Source: Chloroflexota bacterium
GTDB taxonomy: Bacteria; Chloroflexota; Dehalococcoidia; Lucifugimonadales; UBA3495
DNA: 64,000 nucleotides
Reading direction: 5' to 3'
NCBI GenBank assembly: GCA_026710825.1
Contig: JAPOQH010000121.1
Location: forward strand, 62,001 to 126,000
Below are positions 37,151 to 44,858 of this stretch, one piece after another. Under the pieces are notes generated by a model. The model saw nothing but the letters and a program-made list of their open reading frames with translations. It made no database searches and had not been told where the DNA came from. The position numbers were made by a program, and so were the translations under genes. Each line of letters begins with the position of its first letter. The first letter of the stretch is position 1.

Positions 37151-37156
37151 TATAAT
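37151..37156 (+). promoter_or_regulatory. -10 box of the gamma-carbonic-anhydrase-like gene
   Basis: TATAAT in the spacer after smpB; predicted start near 37163, just ahead of a GC hairpin. A -35 match is weak (TTTTTG at 37128-37133, spacing 17). Confidence 0.5.
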
Positions 37157-37170
37157 CCTCTGCGAGAATC

Positions 37171-37201
37171 CGCGCCCCGGCGCTAGCGTCGGCGGGGCGC
37201 G
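37171..37201 (+). promoter_or_regulatory. Stable hairpin in the 5' leader of the hexapeptide protein gene
   Basis: Arms CGCGCCCCG (37171-37179) and CGGGGCGCG (37193-37201), followed by TTATTTT and then the GAGGAGA ribosome site. It lies between the -10 and the start codon. It could be an attenuator, a leader-stabilising hairpin, or the terminator of smpB if the -10 is not used. Confidence 0.5.
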
Positions 37202-37222
37202 TTATTTTGAGGAGATAGCGCT

Positions 37223-37726
37223 TTGATACGTAGTCTGCGGGGAATCGAACCCAAAATCGCGGCCACTGCCTGGGTGAGCGAGGCTGCATACGTGGTCGGC
37301 AACGTGGTGATCGGAGAACACAGTAGCGTCTGGCCGGGCGTCACCATCCGCGGCGACGGGGACCTCATCACCATCGGCAACCATGTCAACATCCAGGAAG
37401 GATCCGTGGTGCATGGGGATGGCCTCGTCATCGAAGACTACGTTTCCATCGGGCACTGCGTCGTCGTCCATGGCGACCGCATCGGCCAAGGCAGCCTCCT
37501 CGGGAACAACTGCACATTTCTTACCGAGTCGACCATCGGTCGCGAATGTCTCATCGCATCCAACGCGGTGGTCCTGTCCAATGTTGACGTCCCCGACCGT
37601 AGTTTCGTCGCCGGCGTCCCAGGCTCCATCAAACGCGGGGTCAGCGAGGAGCAGATCGAACAAATGCGTATGACCGCTGAACACTTGGTTGAGCGGGCGG
37701 GTTGGTTCAAAGAGAGCGGTCTCTGA
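37223..37726 (+). CDS. Gamma-carbonic-anhydrase-like left-handed beta-helix protein
   Basis: A 167-residue protein made of hexapeptide repeats from about residue 10 to 135 (VVGNVVIGEHSSVWPGVTIRG and similar turns). The three zinc-ligand histidines of gamma carbonic anhydrases appear to be present: GSVVHGD, SIGHCVVVHG. The catalytic glutamates of Cam are not evident, so activity is uncertain; many such YrdA/PaaY-type proteins have none or act as thioesterases. The C-terminal helix starts near SEEQIEQM. Start TTG with GAGGAG 8 bases upstream. Confidence 0.85.
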   Translation: MIRSLRGIEPKIAATAWVSEAAYVVGNVVIGEHSSVWPGVTIRGDGDLITIGNHVNIQEGSVVHGDGLVIEDYVSIGHCVVVHGDRIGQGSLLGNNCTFLTESTIGRECLIASNAVVLSNVDVPDRSFVAGVPGSIKRGVSEEQIEQMRMTAEHLVERAGWFKESGL

Positions 37727-37753
37727 CCCCTTGCCGACGCAAACACAAAAATT

Positions 37754-37780
37754 GGGGGTGGATTAGCATCCGCCCCCTTT
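37754..37780. terminator. Convergent terminator; GC-palindrome family member
   Basis: Left arm GGGGGTGGAT (37754-37763), right arm ATCCGCCCCC (37768-37777) with one G-T pair, then TTT. It separates the convergent hexapeptide-protein and LLM oxidoreductase genes. Confidence 0.75.
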
Positions 37781-37809
37781 CCGTTTTCCGTTTCAACCGT
37801 GTCGTCCGA

Positions 37810-38751
37810 TCATCCCAATCGTTCGGCGACCGGCAGCACGTGCTCGGCCAGGTGCTCCATCACTTGGATGCATGGCCCGATACCATCCACGCGGAAATCA
37901 AAGGTCAGCTGGTCAATCCCCAACTCATTGCAATAGTGAAGGTCGTCCACAACGGCTTGGGTGGTGTTGATGAGCGCGCCACCTGAGCGCACGCCCACTC
38001 CTTCTTCAGACCCGTCCATATCAGTGAAGTGCAGACTGCGCTTCAGGGAAATCGTTATGTCCGCCGGGTCTCGTCCCGCCAGTTCCGTTTGTTCCCGCAG
38101 GTACGGCAGGTTCTGCGCCACGAAGTCGGGCGTTTGTCGCGTGGTGTGCCAGCAGTCCCCGTATTTCGCCGTGCGCCGCAGTGCGCGCCTGGTGTGTCCG
38201 CCCACCCAGATCGGTATGCGCGGTTGTTGGATCGGCTTCGGCTCAAAATAGATCCCGTCGATCTGGTAGTACTTCCCCTGGAAGTCGGGAACTTCCTCCG
38301 TCCACAGCGCGTTGAAGATGCCGAGAAATTCGTCCGTCATCGGACCCCGATCTGCATAGGGCACTCCCAGGATGTCGAACTCCTTCTCCAACCATCCCAC
38401 ACCGACGCCACAGATCACGCGCCCTCCCGAGAGCACATCCAGCGACGCAAACATCTTGGCCTGTACGACGGGGTTCCTGTAGGGGAGTATGAGCACGGTG
38501 CTGCCCAGACGGATCTCGCTGGTGCACGCCGCCATGAAACCGAGCATCGTCATGGTTTCCAGGAATGGCTCATCTGACGGCCTCTGGAACGCGCCGGTCT
38601 CCGTATAAGGGTACTGATTGGTACCGGCCACCGGCAGCACGATGTGGTCTCCCGCCATCACCGATTCGAAACCCAGTCGCTCTGCGCGCTCGCAGAACTC
38701 GCGTATGCCTTCCGCATCGGGCAGTCGAGGGATGCTGACACCTATTTTCAT
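37810..38751 (-). CDS. LLM-class F420-dependent oxidoreductase
   Basis: A 313-residue TIM-barrel luciferase-like oxidoreductase. Seen: IGVSIPRLPDAEGIREFCERAERLGFESV split over residues 3-31, GDHIVLP near 35, LGSTVLILPYRNPVVQAKMFASLDVLSGGR near 82-111, GVGVGWLEKEFDILG near 114 and IPIWVGGHTRRALRRTAKYGD near 174. This matches the TIGR03619-like F420-dependent group. The substrate is unknown. AGGAG precedes the ATG. It lies downstream of the SprT-like gene with a 150-base gap in which I see no other feature. Confidence 0.9.
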   Translation of the reverse strand: MKIGVSIPRLPDAEGIREFCERAERLGFESVMAGDHIVLPVAGTNQYPYTETGAFQRPSDEPFLETMTMLGFMAACTSEIRLGSTVLILPYRNPVVQAKMFASLDVLSGGRVICGVGVGWLEKEFDILGVPYADRGPMTDEFLGIFNALWTEEVPDFQGKYYQIDGIYFEPKPIQQPRIPIWVGGHTRRALRRTAKYGDCWHTTRQTPDFVAQNLPYLREQTELAGRDPADITISLKRSLHFTDMDGSEEGVGVRSGGALINTTQAVVDDLHYCNELGIDQLTFDFRVDGIGPCIQVMEHLAEHVLPVAERLG

Positions 38752-38903
38752 CGGGAATTCTCCTGGCGCCGGGCCGTATTGGCGCTCGCAATCGCGCTCA
38801 GACTCGGCGGCGGCGGCATTATAGCATCAGCCCGGTGGGTTTCAGGGACTCGGAGGAACAGCGGGCCTTGCTATGGCGACTTGCGGATGGATCTGACCGC
38901 GGA

Positions 38904-39584
38904 TCACTCAGGAATTTGGGGCTCGGTGTATCTGCTCCAGCGAATCTCCCCAAAACACCTGGCGCATACCCGATTCACCATCAAACGCCGTTGCAGAACC
39001 TGTCGAAACCATTGCTGCCCACACCCGCACTCTCCCACCCATTTCGGGACCGTATGCTGCACCCGGTGGCATCGTTCTCCCATGCAACCGATCTCGCGCG
39101 CTTTCGCTTTCCACACCTTGTCGTGATTGTGGCGCGGTCCCACTATGGCGTGCGCGATCTCGTGCAGGATCGTGTCCTTGATGTCTTCCCGCGTCGCCGC
39201 CAGGCAGTAACTCACCGATAGATCGATCCTGCGTTGTTGGTATCGACACACTCCGGCGCGGGAAGGCGCCAGGTCAAACCCGAACGTCCACCCTGCGGGG
39301 ATATGACCCGCCGCAGCGTTTTGCTCCATCAGCTCACACGCCATCTCTGCCACTTCTTCCAACGTGCAGTCGCTGGACGGTTTGCTCTCAATTTCCACAA
39401 TCGCGGAATATGGGGCAGTCCACTCTCGACCGTGCTCGCACACGACCCCAGCATGACTGGTGCGGATACTGGTAACTTTGCCCCGCACCTCAAACCGTTG
39501 AGGCGCCCTGAACCTCACTACGCTCCCCACGGGGGCATCCGCGCCCGGAAAATCTGTTGTGATTTGGTAACGCCTGCGAGCCAT
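38904..39584 (-). CDS. SprT-like zinc metallopeptidase domain protein
   Basis: A 226-residue protein. The C-terminal two-thirds is SprT-like: the zinc-protease motif HEIAHAIVGPRHNHDKVWKA near residue 138, followed by a four-cysteine zinc ribbon (GECGCGQQ...CARCFGEI). The first 60 residues form an extra small beta domain (GSVVRFRAPQRFEVRGKVTS) resembling a nucleic-acid-binding barrel. SprT/Spartan proteins cleave protein crosslinked to DNA in eukaryotes; the bacterial role is not established. GGAGGG is just before ATG 39584. Confidence 0.87.
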   Translation of the reverse strand: MARRRYQITTDFPGADAPVGSVVRFRAPQRFEVRGKVTSIRTSHAGVVCEHGREWTAPYSAIVEIESKPSSDCTLEEVAEMACELMEQNAAAGHIPAGWTFGFDLAPSRAGVCRYQQRRIDLSVSYCLAATREDIKDTILHEIAHAIVGPRHNHDKVWKAKAREIGCMGERCHRVQHTVPKWVGECGCGQQWFRQVLQRRLMVNRVCARCFGEIRWSRYTEPQIPE

Positions 39585-39662
39585 ATCCCTCCACAACTTG
39601 GACAATTATAGCCGCTATTACGATGCGCGGGGCGCAATTGGTTTAAATCAAAAAAAGCGTTG

Positions 39663-39690
39663 TTGCCATTATTGGTTGCGATGCTATAAT
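39663..39690 (+). promoter_or_regulatory. Strong sigma-70 promoter of the HYHYGP repeat gene
   Basis: TTGCCA at 39663-39668, 16-base spacer, TATAAT at 39685-39690 preceded by TGC. Predicted transcript start near 39697, leaving a leader of about 63 bases with AAGGGGAGG before the ATG. Confidence 0.75.
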
Positions 39691-39759
39691 CCGCTCAAAC
39701 GAACCATCCGCGCTCGAGCGTGGGTGCAACCTAAACCACTTCCAAGGGGAGGCGAGCTA

Positions 39760-40563
39760 ATGGAAAAGGGAGACACCGTCATCAATGTTGGCCCGGTGGA
39801 CGTCACGCTGTCCTATCGCAAGGAGATCATGCCTGACCAGGGCCTAATGGTTCAGGTCTACGGCGATGTCGACGGCAATGATACCGAGATTTTGCGGTTC
39901 GACTGCTTCGACCAGGACCCGCACTACCACTATGGCCCCGAGAACATGAACATCCGGCTGCACATGGACAAGACCACCGTGGGCACTCCTCTGGGCTGGA
40001 CCCTGAAGAACATCCGGACCAACCTGCCTTCCATGGTACGGCGTGCGGGATACGATGACCTCGCTGCCGCCATCGAAGCCAACGGCATCGACGAGAACAA
40101 GATGGACGAGGTCGAAGAGTGCGCCCTGACCAAGTCTCGGGACGAGCGACGGACCGTTACTCACTTCCGCGGCGACCACATCTACGAAGCCGGTAACATC
40201 CGCTTTGGCGTTGAGTTCCGCTCCAACATCGGCGCAGCCAACGACCGCGGTGTGGCAATCCACGTGCTGACCGATCACCTCGGACAGGAATTCGAGCTTC
40301 TGGCTTTTGACTGCTTCGAGATCGCTCCGCATTACCACTACGGCCCTCGCAACCAGGACGTTCGGATTTACTGGGACACCACGACCAGCGGACACACGTT
40401 GGCCTGGACCCTCGACCAGTTCAAGTCCGGCAACCTTGCCAGCATGATCGACCGCGCCGGTTACCCCACTGTCGCGTCCAACTTGGACAACGACCTCGTC
40501 CAGGCAGTCGTCCCAGCGATGGAAGAGAAGGCTTGGGCCCTGGTTGGCACCAACCAGCAGTAA
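39760..40563 (+). CDS. Unrecognised two-repeat protein with duplicated FDCF...PHYHYGP motif
   Basis: A 267-residue soluble protein, no signal or membrane segment, that I cannot assign to a named family. It is an internal duplication. Repeat 1 (about 10-125) has LRFDCFDQDPHYHYGP (HYHYGP at 55-60), DKTTVGTPLGWTL and MVRRAGYDDLA. Repeat 2 (about 140-260) has LAFDCFEIAPHYHYGP (191-196), DTTTSGHTLAWTL and MIDRAGYPTVA. The offset is 136 residues. The HYHYG and nearby Cys could bind a metal. It is a single-gene transcription unit with a strong promoter, a very good ribosome site and its own terminator, suggesting high expression. The ATG at 39760 is set by that ribosome site. Confidence 0.85.
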   Translation: MEKGDTVINVGPVDVTLSYRKEIMPDQGLMVQVYGDVDGNDTEILRFDCFDQDPHYHYGPENMNIRLHMDKTTVGTPLGWTLKNIRTNLPSMVRRAGYDDLAAAIEANGIDENKMDEVEECALTKSRDERRTVTHFRGDHIYEAGNIRFGVEFRSNIGAANDRGVAIHVLTDHLGQEFELLAFDCFEIAPHYHYGPRNQDVRIYWDTTTSGHTLAWTLDQFKSGNLASMIDRAGYPTVASNLDNDLVQAVVPAMEEKAWALVGTNQQ

Positions 40564-40589
40564 CCCACTGACACAGTCAGGCAAACTTT

Positions 40590-40620
40590 GGGGCGGGTTT
40601 GAAACCCGCCCCTAGGTTTT
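40590..40620. terminator. Terminator of the HYHYGP repeat gene; GC-palindrome family member
   Basis: Perfect 11-bp arms GGGGCGGGTTT (40590-40600) and AAACCCGCCCC (40602-40612), then TAGGTTTT. Convergent with the following minus-strand SDR gene. Confidence 0.8.
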
Positions 40621-40644
40621 GTGACTGGCTCCCAGTGGCCGAGA

Positions 40645-41442
40645 CTACATCATGGTGTAACCGCCCGAAACGCTCAGCGTCTGCCCCGTGATAAAGCTGG
40701 CTGCCTCGGAGGATAGGAACACCACAGCGTTGGCGACCTCATCCGCCGTTCCCATCCGCCGTAGCGGGTACGCGCGTTTCACCCTCTCCAGCACATCCTC
40801 CGTGAACAGCTCTTCCATTCCCTGCGCCCACATGCTGTCGGAACTGCTTACCTCCGACTGTGGGGGAACCACCAGTCCAGGGCACACCATGTTGAACCGC
40901 AGGCCGTAACGCCCGGTTTCCCGCGCCAGCGACTTGCTCAGCGCGATCACCCCAGCCTTGCACGCCGAGTAGACCGCTTCGCGGTATTCGCCCATCCGGC
41001 CAGCGTCGCTGCTGATGCTGACCACTGCCCCTTGCTGCCGTTCAATCATGTGGGGCAACACGGCGTGGATGCAGTTGATCGCTCCCCACAGGTTCACGTC
41101 CACCTCTTTGACGTGTTCGTCCTTGGACTTGTCCATGAACAGACGGTCCACGGTCCAGCCAACATTGTTGACGAGTATGTCCACCGAACCCATCCGGGAG
41201 ATAGCCTCGGCCACCATCGCATCGGTTTTGCCGCGATCGGTTACGTCGGCGTCGATTACCGTAGCCGTGGACCCGTTGTTCATCGCCGCTATCTCACCGG
41301 CGACCTGCTTGCCGGCCCCATGGTTCAGTTCTCCGATGGCGACGTTACAACCCTCGGCGGCGAACGCCAGCGTAATCGCTCGCCCGATGTTGTTGCCGCC
41401 TCCCGTGACTATCACGTTCTTACCCACCAATCCTAGTTCCAA
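40645..41442 (-). CDS. SDR-family oxidoreductase
   Basis: A 265-residue classical short-chain dehydrogenase. TGGGNNIGRAI near residue 14, NNVGWT near 92, Ser in SISSDAGRMG near 144, and YSACK near 158-162 form the cofactor and catalytic set. The C-terminus ends SVSGGYTMM. The start is TTG with AGGAGG upstream. It is preceded on the same strand by a DEDD exonuclease gene (gap 3 bases). The substrate is unknown. Confidence 0.88.
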   Translation of the reverse strand: MELGLVGKNVIVTGGGNNIGRAITLAFAAEGCNVAIGELNHGAGKQVAGEIAAMNNGSTATVIDADVTDRGKTDAMVAEAISRMGSVDILVNNVGWTVDRLFMDKSKDEHVKEVDVNLWGAINCIHAVLPHMIERQQGAVVSISSDAGRMGEYREAVYSACKAGVIALSKSLARETGRYGLRFNMVCPGLVVPPQSEVSSSDSMWAQGMEELFTEDVLERVKRAYPLRRMGTADEVANAVVFLSSEAASFITGQTLSVSGGYTMM

Positions 41443-41445
41443 TTG

Positions 41446-41949
41446 CTAAGTCCTCCTGCCATATGATGGCTCCAGAATATTGCGGATCGTGTAGAGATTC
41501 TCGACATCGGCGCGGTTGTATTCCAACAGCAGGTCCAATGCCGATATGTTGGATTCCTCGAGGTATTTTTGCCACAGCAGCACGGCGTCATGCCCGCTCA
41601 TTTCTGGCAGATCTTTGCGATCTATCCCCAGTACGCGCTCGATCCGTTTCAGCCCGCCGCGCAATCCGGCGCGTCGGCATGTGTACATCAGGTCGTGGTG
41701 ATCAAACGTGCGCCGGAGGTCAATGCCGGGTTTCCAGGCCAGAAATGGGAGATCGAAACTGCTCCCGTTGAACGTGTGGATGGTGGTGACCCCTTCGAGA
41801 ATATGCTCGATCGACCGGGGAGTGATGTCGTCACCCACCAATTGCTCTACCACCCATTCGCCCGGGAAATCTATAGCCACTCCCACCACAGTGGGATAAG
41901 ACCGGCCCCCGATGAACCCCGTGGTCTCGATGTCCAGATATGCGTCCAA
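41446..41949 (-). CDS. Ribonuclease H-like DEDD exonuclease domain protein (YprB type)
   Basis: A 167-residue protein that is little more than a 3'-5' exonuclease fold. Motif I is LDIETTG near residue 5, motif II is TFNGSSFDLPFL near 58, and the C-terminal motif is YNRADVENLYTI near 143. These give the acidic quartet typical of YprB_RNaseH_2 proteins. The start is a TTG 9 bases after purH, with no clear ribosome site, so coupling to purH is likely. The cellular substrate is unknown. Confidence 0.85.
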   Translation of the reverse strand: MDAYLDIETTGFIGGRSYPTVVGVAIDFPGEWVVEQLVGDDITPRSIEHILEGVTTIHTFNGSSFDLPFLAWKPGIDLRRTFDHHDLMYTCRRAGLRGGLKRIERVLGIDRKDLPEMSGHDAVLLWQKYLEESNISALDLLLEYNRADVENLYTIRNILEPSYGRRT

Positions 41950-41958
41950 CCGCGGCGG

Positions 41959-43497
41959 TCAGTGGCGGAAATGGCGGACGCCGGTGAACACCATCGCGAT
42001 GCCAGCCGTGTTAGCAGCGGCAATCACCTCGTCATCCCGGATCGATCCCCCCGGCTGCACGATTGCAGTGATGCCAGCCTCAGCGGCCAGTTCGATGTTG
42101 TCCGGGAATGGGAAAAACGCGTCCGACGCCAGCACGCAACCCGGGGCTTTCTCCCCCGCCGCCCGCTGCGACAAATGCACGCTTACAACACGATTCGGTT
42201 GGCCGGCGCCCATGCCCACCAACTGCCGGTCTTTCACAAAAGCGATTGCGTTCGACTTGATATGCTTGACCGCTTTCCACGCAAACGCCAGATCAGCCAA
42301 TTCTGTTGCGCTCGGCTTCCGCTCGGTGGCTGTCTCCCACTGGCCCGCGTCCTCTTCGATGACATCGGGCGTCTGGACCAGCATCCCGCCGCTCAATGGG
42401 CGCACATCGTAGTCAGTCGCACCGCCGGACGGGAGGGCAGCATCGACCGAAAGAATCCTGAGATTCCGCTTGCGTTGCAAAATCTCCAACGCGTCGCCGT
42501 CGTAACCCGGGGCCACCACTACCTCGTAGAAAACTGGGCCCATCGCCTCGGCAGCTTCGGCCGTAACATTGCGATTGAACCCCACAATCCCGCCGAACGC
42601 GGATACCGGGTCTCCGTCGTACGCCAATTGGTACGCCTCGGCCAGGTTATCCCTCGACGCCAACCCGCACGGATTGGCGTGCTTGATCACGCAAACCGCC
42701 GCATCGTCATAGTCGCTCACCGTCCGCCACGCTGCGTCCGCATCCATCAGGTTGTTGAACGACAATTCGCGTCCGTGCAACTGCCGCGCGCGGGCCAGTC
42801 CCCCTGAACCCCCACTGGCCGGCACGTACAGTGCGCCCTTCTGATGAGGGTTTTCTCCGTAACGCAAGGACGATACCCGCTCCAGGCCTATGGTGACCTG
42901 TTGCGGCATTTCGTCATCGCACGTGTGACCGGATGCCAGGTACTCAGCAACCGCCGCATCGTATACCGCAACGTGCTGGAACGCTTTGGTCGCCAGGCCA
43001 CGCCGTTGGTCCTGGTCCAGGCCGTCCCCCGCCAGGGCGTCGGCGACCCATCCGTAGTCTGTCGGATCGACCACCACGGCGACCGACGGATAATTTTTCG
43101 CGGCGGCCCGCAGCATAGTGGGTCCGCCGACATCGATATTCTCCAGCGCGTCATCCAGCGTAACATCGGGTTGGCTGATCGTCTCGACAAACGGGTACAG
43201 GTTGACCACCACGACATCTATGGTTCCGATGTTGTGGCTGTCTAACTCCGCCATGTGGTCCGCAGAATCTCGGCGCGCCAGCAACCCTCCGTGAATCACC
43301 GGATGCAGTGTCTTCACACGCCCCTCCAGTATCTCTGGAGAGCCGGTAACGTCGGATACCTGTCGGACCGGTACGCCGGCATCGGAAAGGCTGCGGTGCG
43401 TCCCGCCGGTGCTGATCAACTCGAACCCTGCGCCGGCAAGGCGATTGCCGAGTTCTTCAATTCCGGTTTTGTCGAATACGCTGATTAACGCTTTCAA
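41959..43497 (-). CDS. purH: Bifunctional AICAR formyltransferase/IMP cyclohydrolase
   Basis: This 512-residue enzyme catalyses the last two steps to IMP. The N-terminal methylglyoxal-synthase-like cyclohydrolase domain starts SVFDKTGIEELGNRLAG with STGGTH near 30 and VTGSPEILEGRVKTLHP near 49. The transformylase domain has LRYGENPHQKGALY near 212 and the catalytic KHANPCGLASRDNL near 261. Start TTG. It is the last purine gene of the purF-purM-(His-rich gene)-purH run. Confidence 0.96.
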   Translation of the reverse strand: MKALISVFDKTGIEELGNRLAGAGFELISTGGTHRSLSDAGVPVRQVSDVTGSPEILEGRVKTLHPVIHGGLLARRDSADHMAELDSHNIGTIDVVVVNLYPFVETISQPDVTLDDALENIDVGGPTMLRAAAKNYPSVAVVVDPTDYGWVADALAGDGLDQDQRRGLATKAFQHVAVYDAAVAEYLASGHTCDDEMPQQVTIGLERVSSLRYGENPHQKGALYVPASGGSGGLARARQLHGRELSFNNLMDADAAWRTVSDYDDAAVCVIKHANPCGLASRDNLAEAYQLAYDGDPVSAFGGIVGFNRNVTAEAAEAMGPVFYEVVVAPGYDGDALEILQRKRNLRILSVDAALPSGGATDYDVRPLSGGMLVQTPDVIEEDAGQWETATERKPSATELADLAFAWKAVKHIKSNAIAFVKDRQLVGMGAGQPNRVVSVHLSQRAAGEKAPGCVLASDAFFPFPDNIELAAEAGITAIVQPGGSIRDDEVIAAANTAGIAMVFTGVRHFRH

Positions 43498-43534
43498 ATT
43501 AGTGCTCGTCCCCTTTGGAAATCATCGCCGACGG

Positions 43535-43774
43535 TCAGAAACCGCCACCCCCGCCACCATCGAATCCACCCATTCCCGCTCCCGGGTCGATGTGGTGATT
43601 AACATGGCCTGCGTCGCCCATGTGGTTCATGTGCCCAGCGTCCACATTCGTGTGATCGGAGTGCCCGCCATACCAGATCAGCCCCAGTGGACCCCACGCC
43701 CACCACGGACTGTGGGCTCCGTGTAGGAAAATATTGTCGTCTTTCGCCCTGTTGCGCCGGAACGGATTTTTCAT
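43535..43774 (-). CDS. Small His- and Gly-rich protein of unknown function
   Basis: A 79-residue protein between purM and purH. The N-terminus is basic (KNPFRRNRAKDD), the middle is hydrophobic and Trp-rich (WWAWGPLGLIWYGG), the next part is His-rich (HSDHTNVDAGHMNHMGDAGHVNHH), and the C-terminus is a Gly run. It has about 10 His residues. ATG 43774 is preferred because GGTGGAG lies 8 bases upstream. A metal-binding or membrane-peripheral role is only an inference. It might be a spurious frame, but the ribosome site and spacing argue for a gene. Confidence 0.55.
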   Translation of the reverse strand: MKNPFRRNRAKDDNIFLHGAHSPWWAWGPLGLIWYGGHSDHTNVDAGHMNHMGDAGHVNHHIDPGAGMGGFDGGGGGGF

Positions 43775-43803
43775 TCCCATATCTCCACCTGCCTTGCGTG
43801 ACG

Positions 43804-44856
43804 CTAACCCTGCCGAAATATCGTTCTTTCTTGCCCTTGTTGCTCAACTACTCGGCCAATCTCCACTGCATCATCCAACCCTTCAAGCAGTGCGTCGGCG
43901 CCGTCGTTATCGCAGACCGCGACCATGCCCAATCCCATGTTGAACACGCGGTACATTTCATCGATGTCCACATTCCCCGCATTTCGGATGGCATCAAAAA
44001 TGGGTGGGATATTCCATGAACCCATCTGGATTTCTGCCGCAATTCCCGATGGCAGCGAAGCCGGCATTTTCCCCGGCAGACCGCCGCCCGTGATGTGGCT
44101 CAGAGCTTTGACCTTGCCCAGATATGGCCCTAGCATCGGATAATAAGCTCGATGGCGTACCATCAATTCGTCGCCCAAGTTTCGTCCCAATCCGGGACAC
44201 GGCCGGAACAGAGCCTGGGGATCGCCGTCAAGGTCGAAAACGCGGCGCACCAGCGAAAACCCATTGGTGTGCACCCCGCTGGACGGCACGCCAATCAACC
44301 GATCTCCAGGGACCACCGCGCTGCCATCCAACACACTATCCCGTTCAACCACTCCTACCACGAATCCTGCCAGATCGAAATCGGAGGATCCGTACACGCC
44401 GGGCAACTGCGCCGTCTCTCCGCCAATCAGCGCGCAGCCGACCTCCCGGCAACCCCAAACCATCCCGCGCATCAGCATTTCAGATCGGTGTTCGTCAAAG
44501 GTCGTGAAGGATACGTAGTCCAGGAAAAACAGCGGTTTCGCGCCTTTGGTCAGGATATCGTTGACGTTGAGCGTGACCAGATCCTGGCCGACTCCTTCAA
44601 AGTGTCCCATCTGGGCGGCTACCTTGAGCTTGGTTCCGACGCCGTCCGTGCTCGCCACCAGCACCGGGCTCGTGTATTCGCCCAGCGCGAACAACCCGGC
44701 GAACCCGCCTCCACCGTCCAGCACTTCCTCCCCATGCGTCAAAGCCGCGAACGCCTTGATCCGGTCCTTCAAACCGTCCATCGCGTCGAGCGACCCTCCC
44801 GCCGCTTCGTAGGTTCCGGTCTCTCCTGTGCTCAACCCGACCTCGATACCCGCCAA
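43804..44856 (-). CDS. purM: Phosphoribosylformylglycinamidine cyclo-ligase (AIR synthetase)
   Basis: This 350-residue ATP-dependent enzyme closes the imidazole ring to AIR. Seen: STDGVGTKLKVA near residue 69, LNVNDILTKGAKPLFFLDY near 96, GGETAQLPGVY near 146 and HITGGGLPGKMP near 254. Start is TTG two bases after the purF stop, so translation is likely coupled. Length is typical. Confidence 0.96.
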   Translation of the reverse strand: MAGIEVGLSTGETGTYEAAGGSLDAMDGLKDRIKAFAALTHGEEVLDGGGGFAGLFALGEYTSPVLVASTDGVGTKLKVAAQMGHFEGVGQDLVTLNVNDILTKGAKPLFFLDYVSFTTFDEHRSEMLMRGMVWGCREVGCALIGGETAQLPGVYGSSDFDLAGFVVGVVERDSVLDGSAVVPGDRLIGVPSSGVHTNGFSLVRRVFDLDGDPQALFRPCPGLGRNLGDELMVRHRAYYPMLGPYLGKVKALSHITGGGLPGKMPASLPSGIAAEIQMGSWNIPPIFDAIRNAGNVDIDEMYRVFNMGLGMVAVCDNDGADALLEGLDDAVEIGRVVEQQGQERTIFRQG

Positions 44857-44858
44857 AG

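Noticed and set aside
37120-37222. tmRNA (ssrA) gene next to smpB
   Set aside because: The spacer is only about 100 bases, with a promoter and hairpin, far too short for tmRNA.
41569-42807. 412-codon plus-strand open frame across purH
   Set aside because: Antisense shadow; Arg/His/Pro-rich translation typical of a reversed GC-rich gene.
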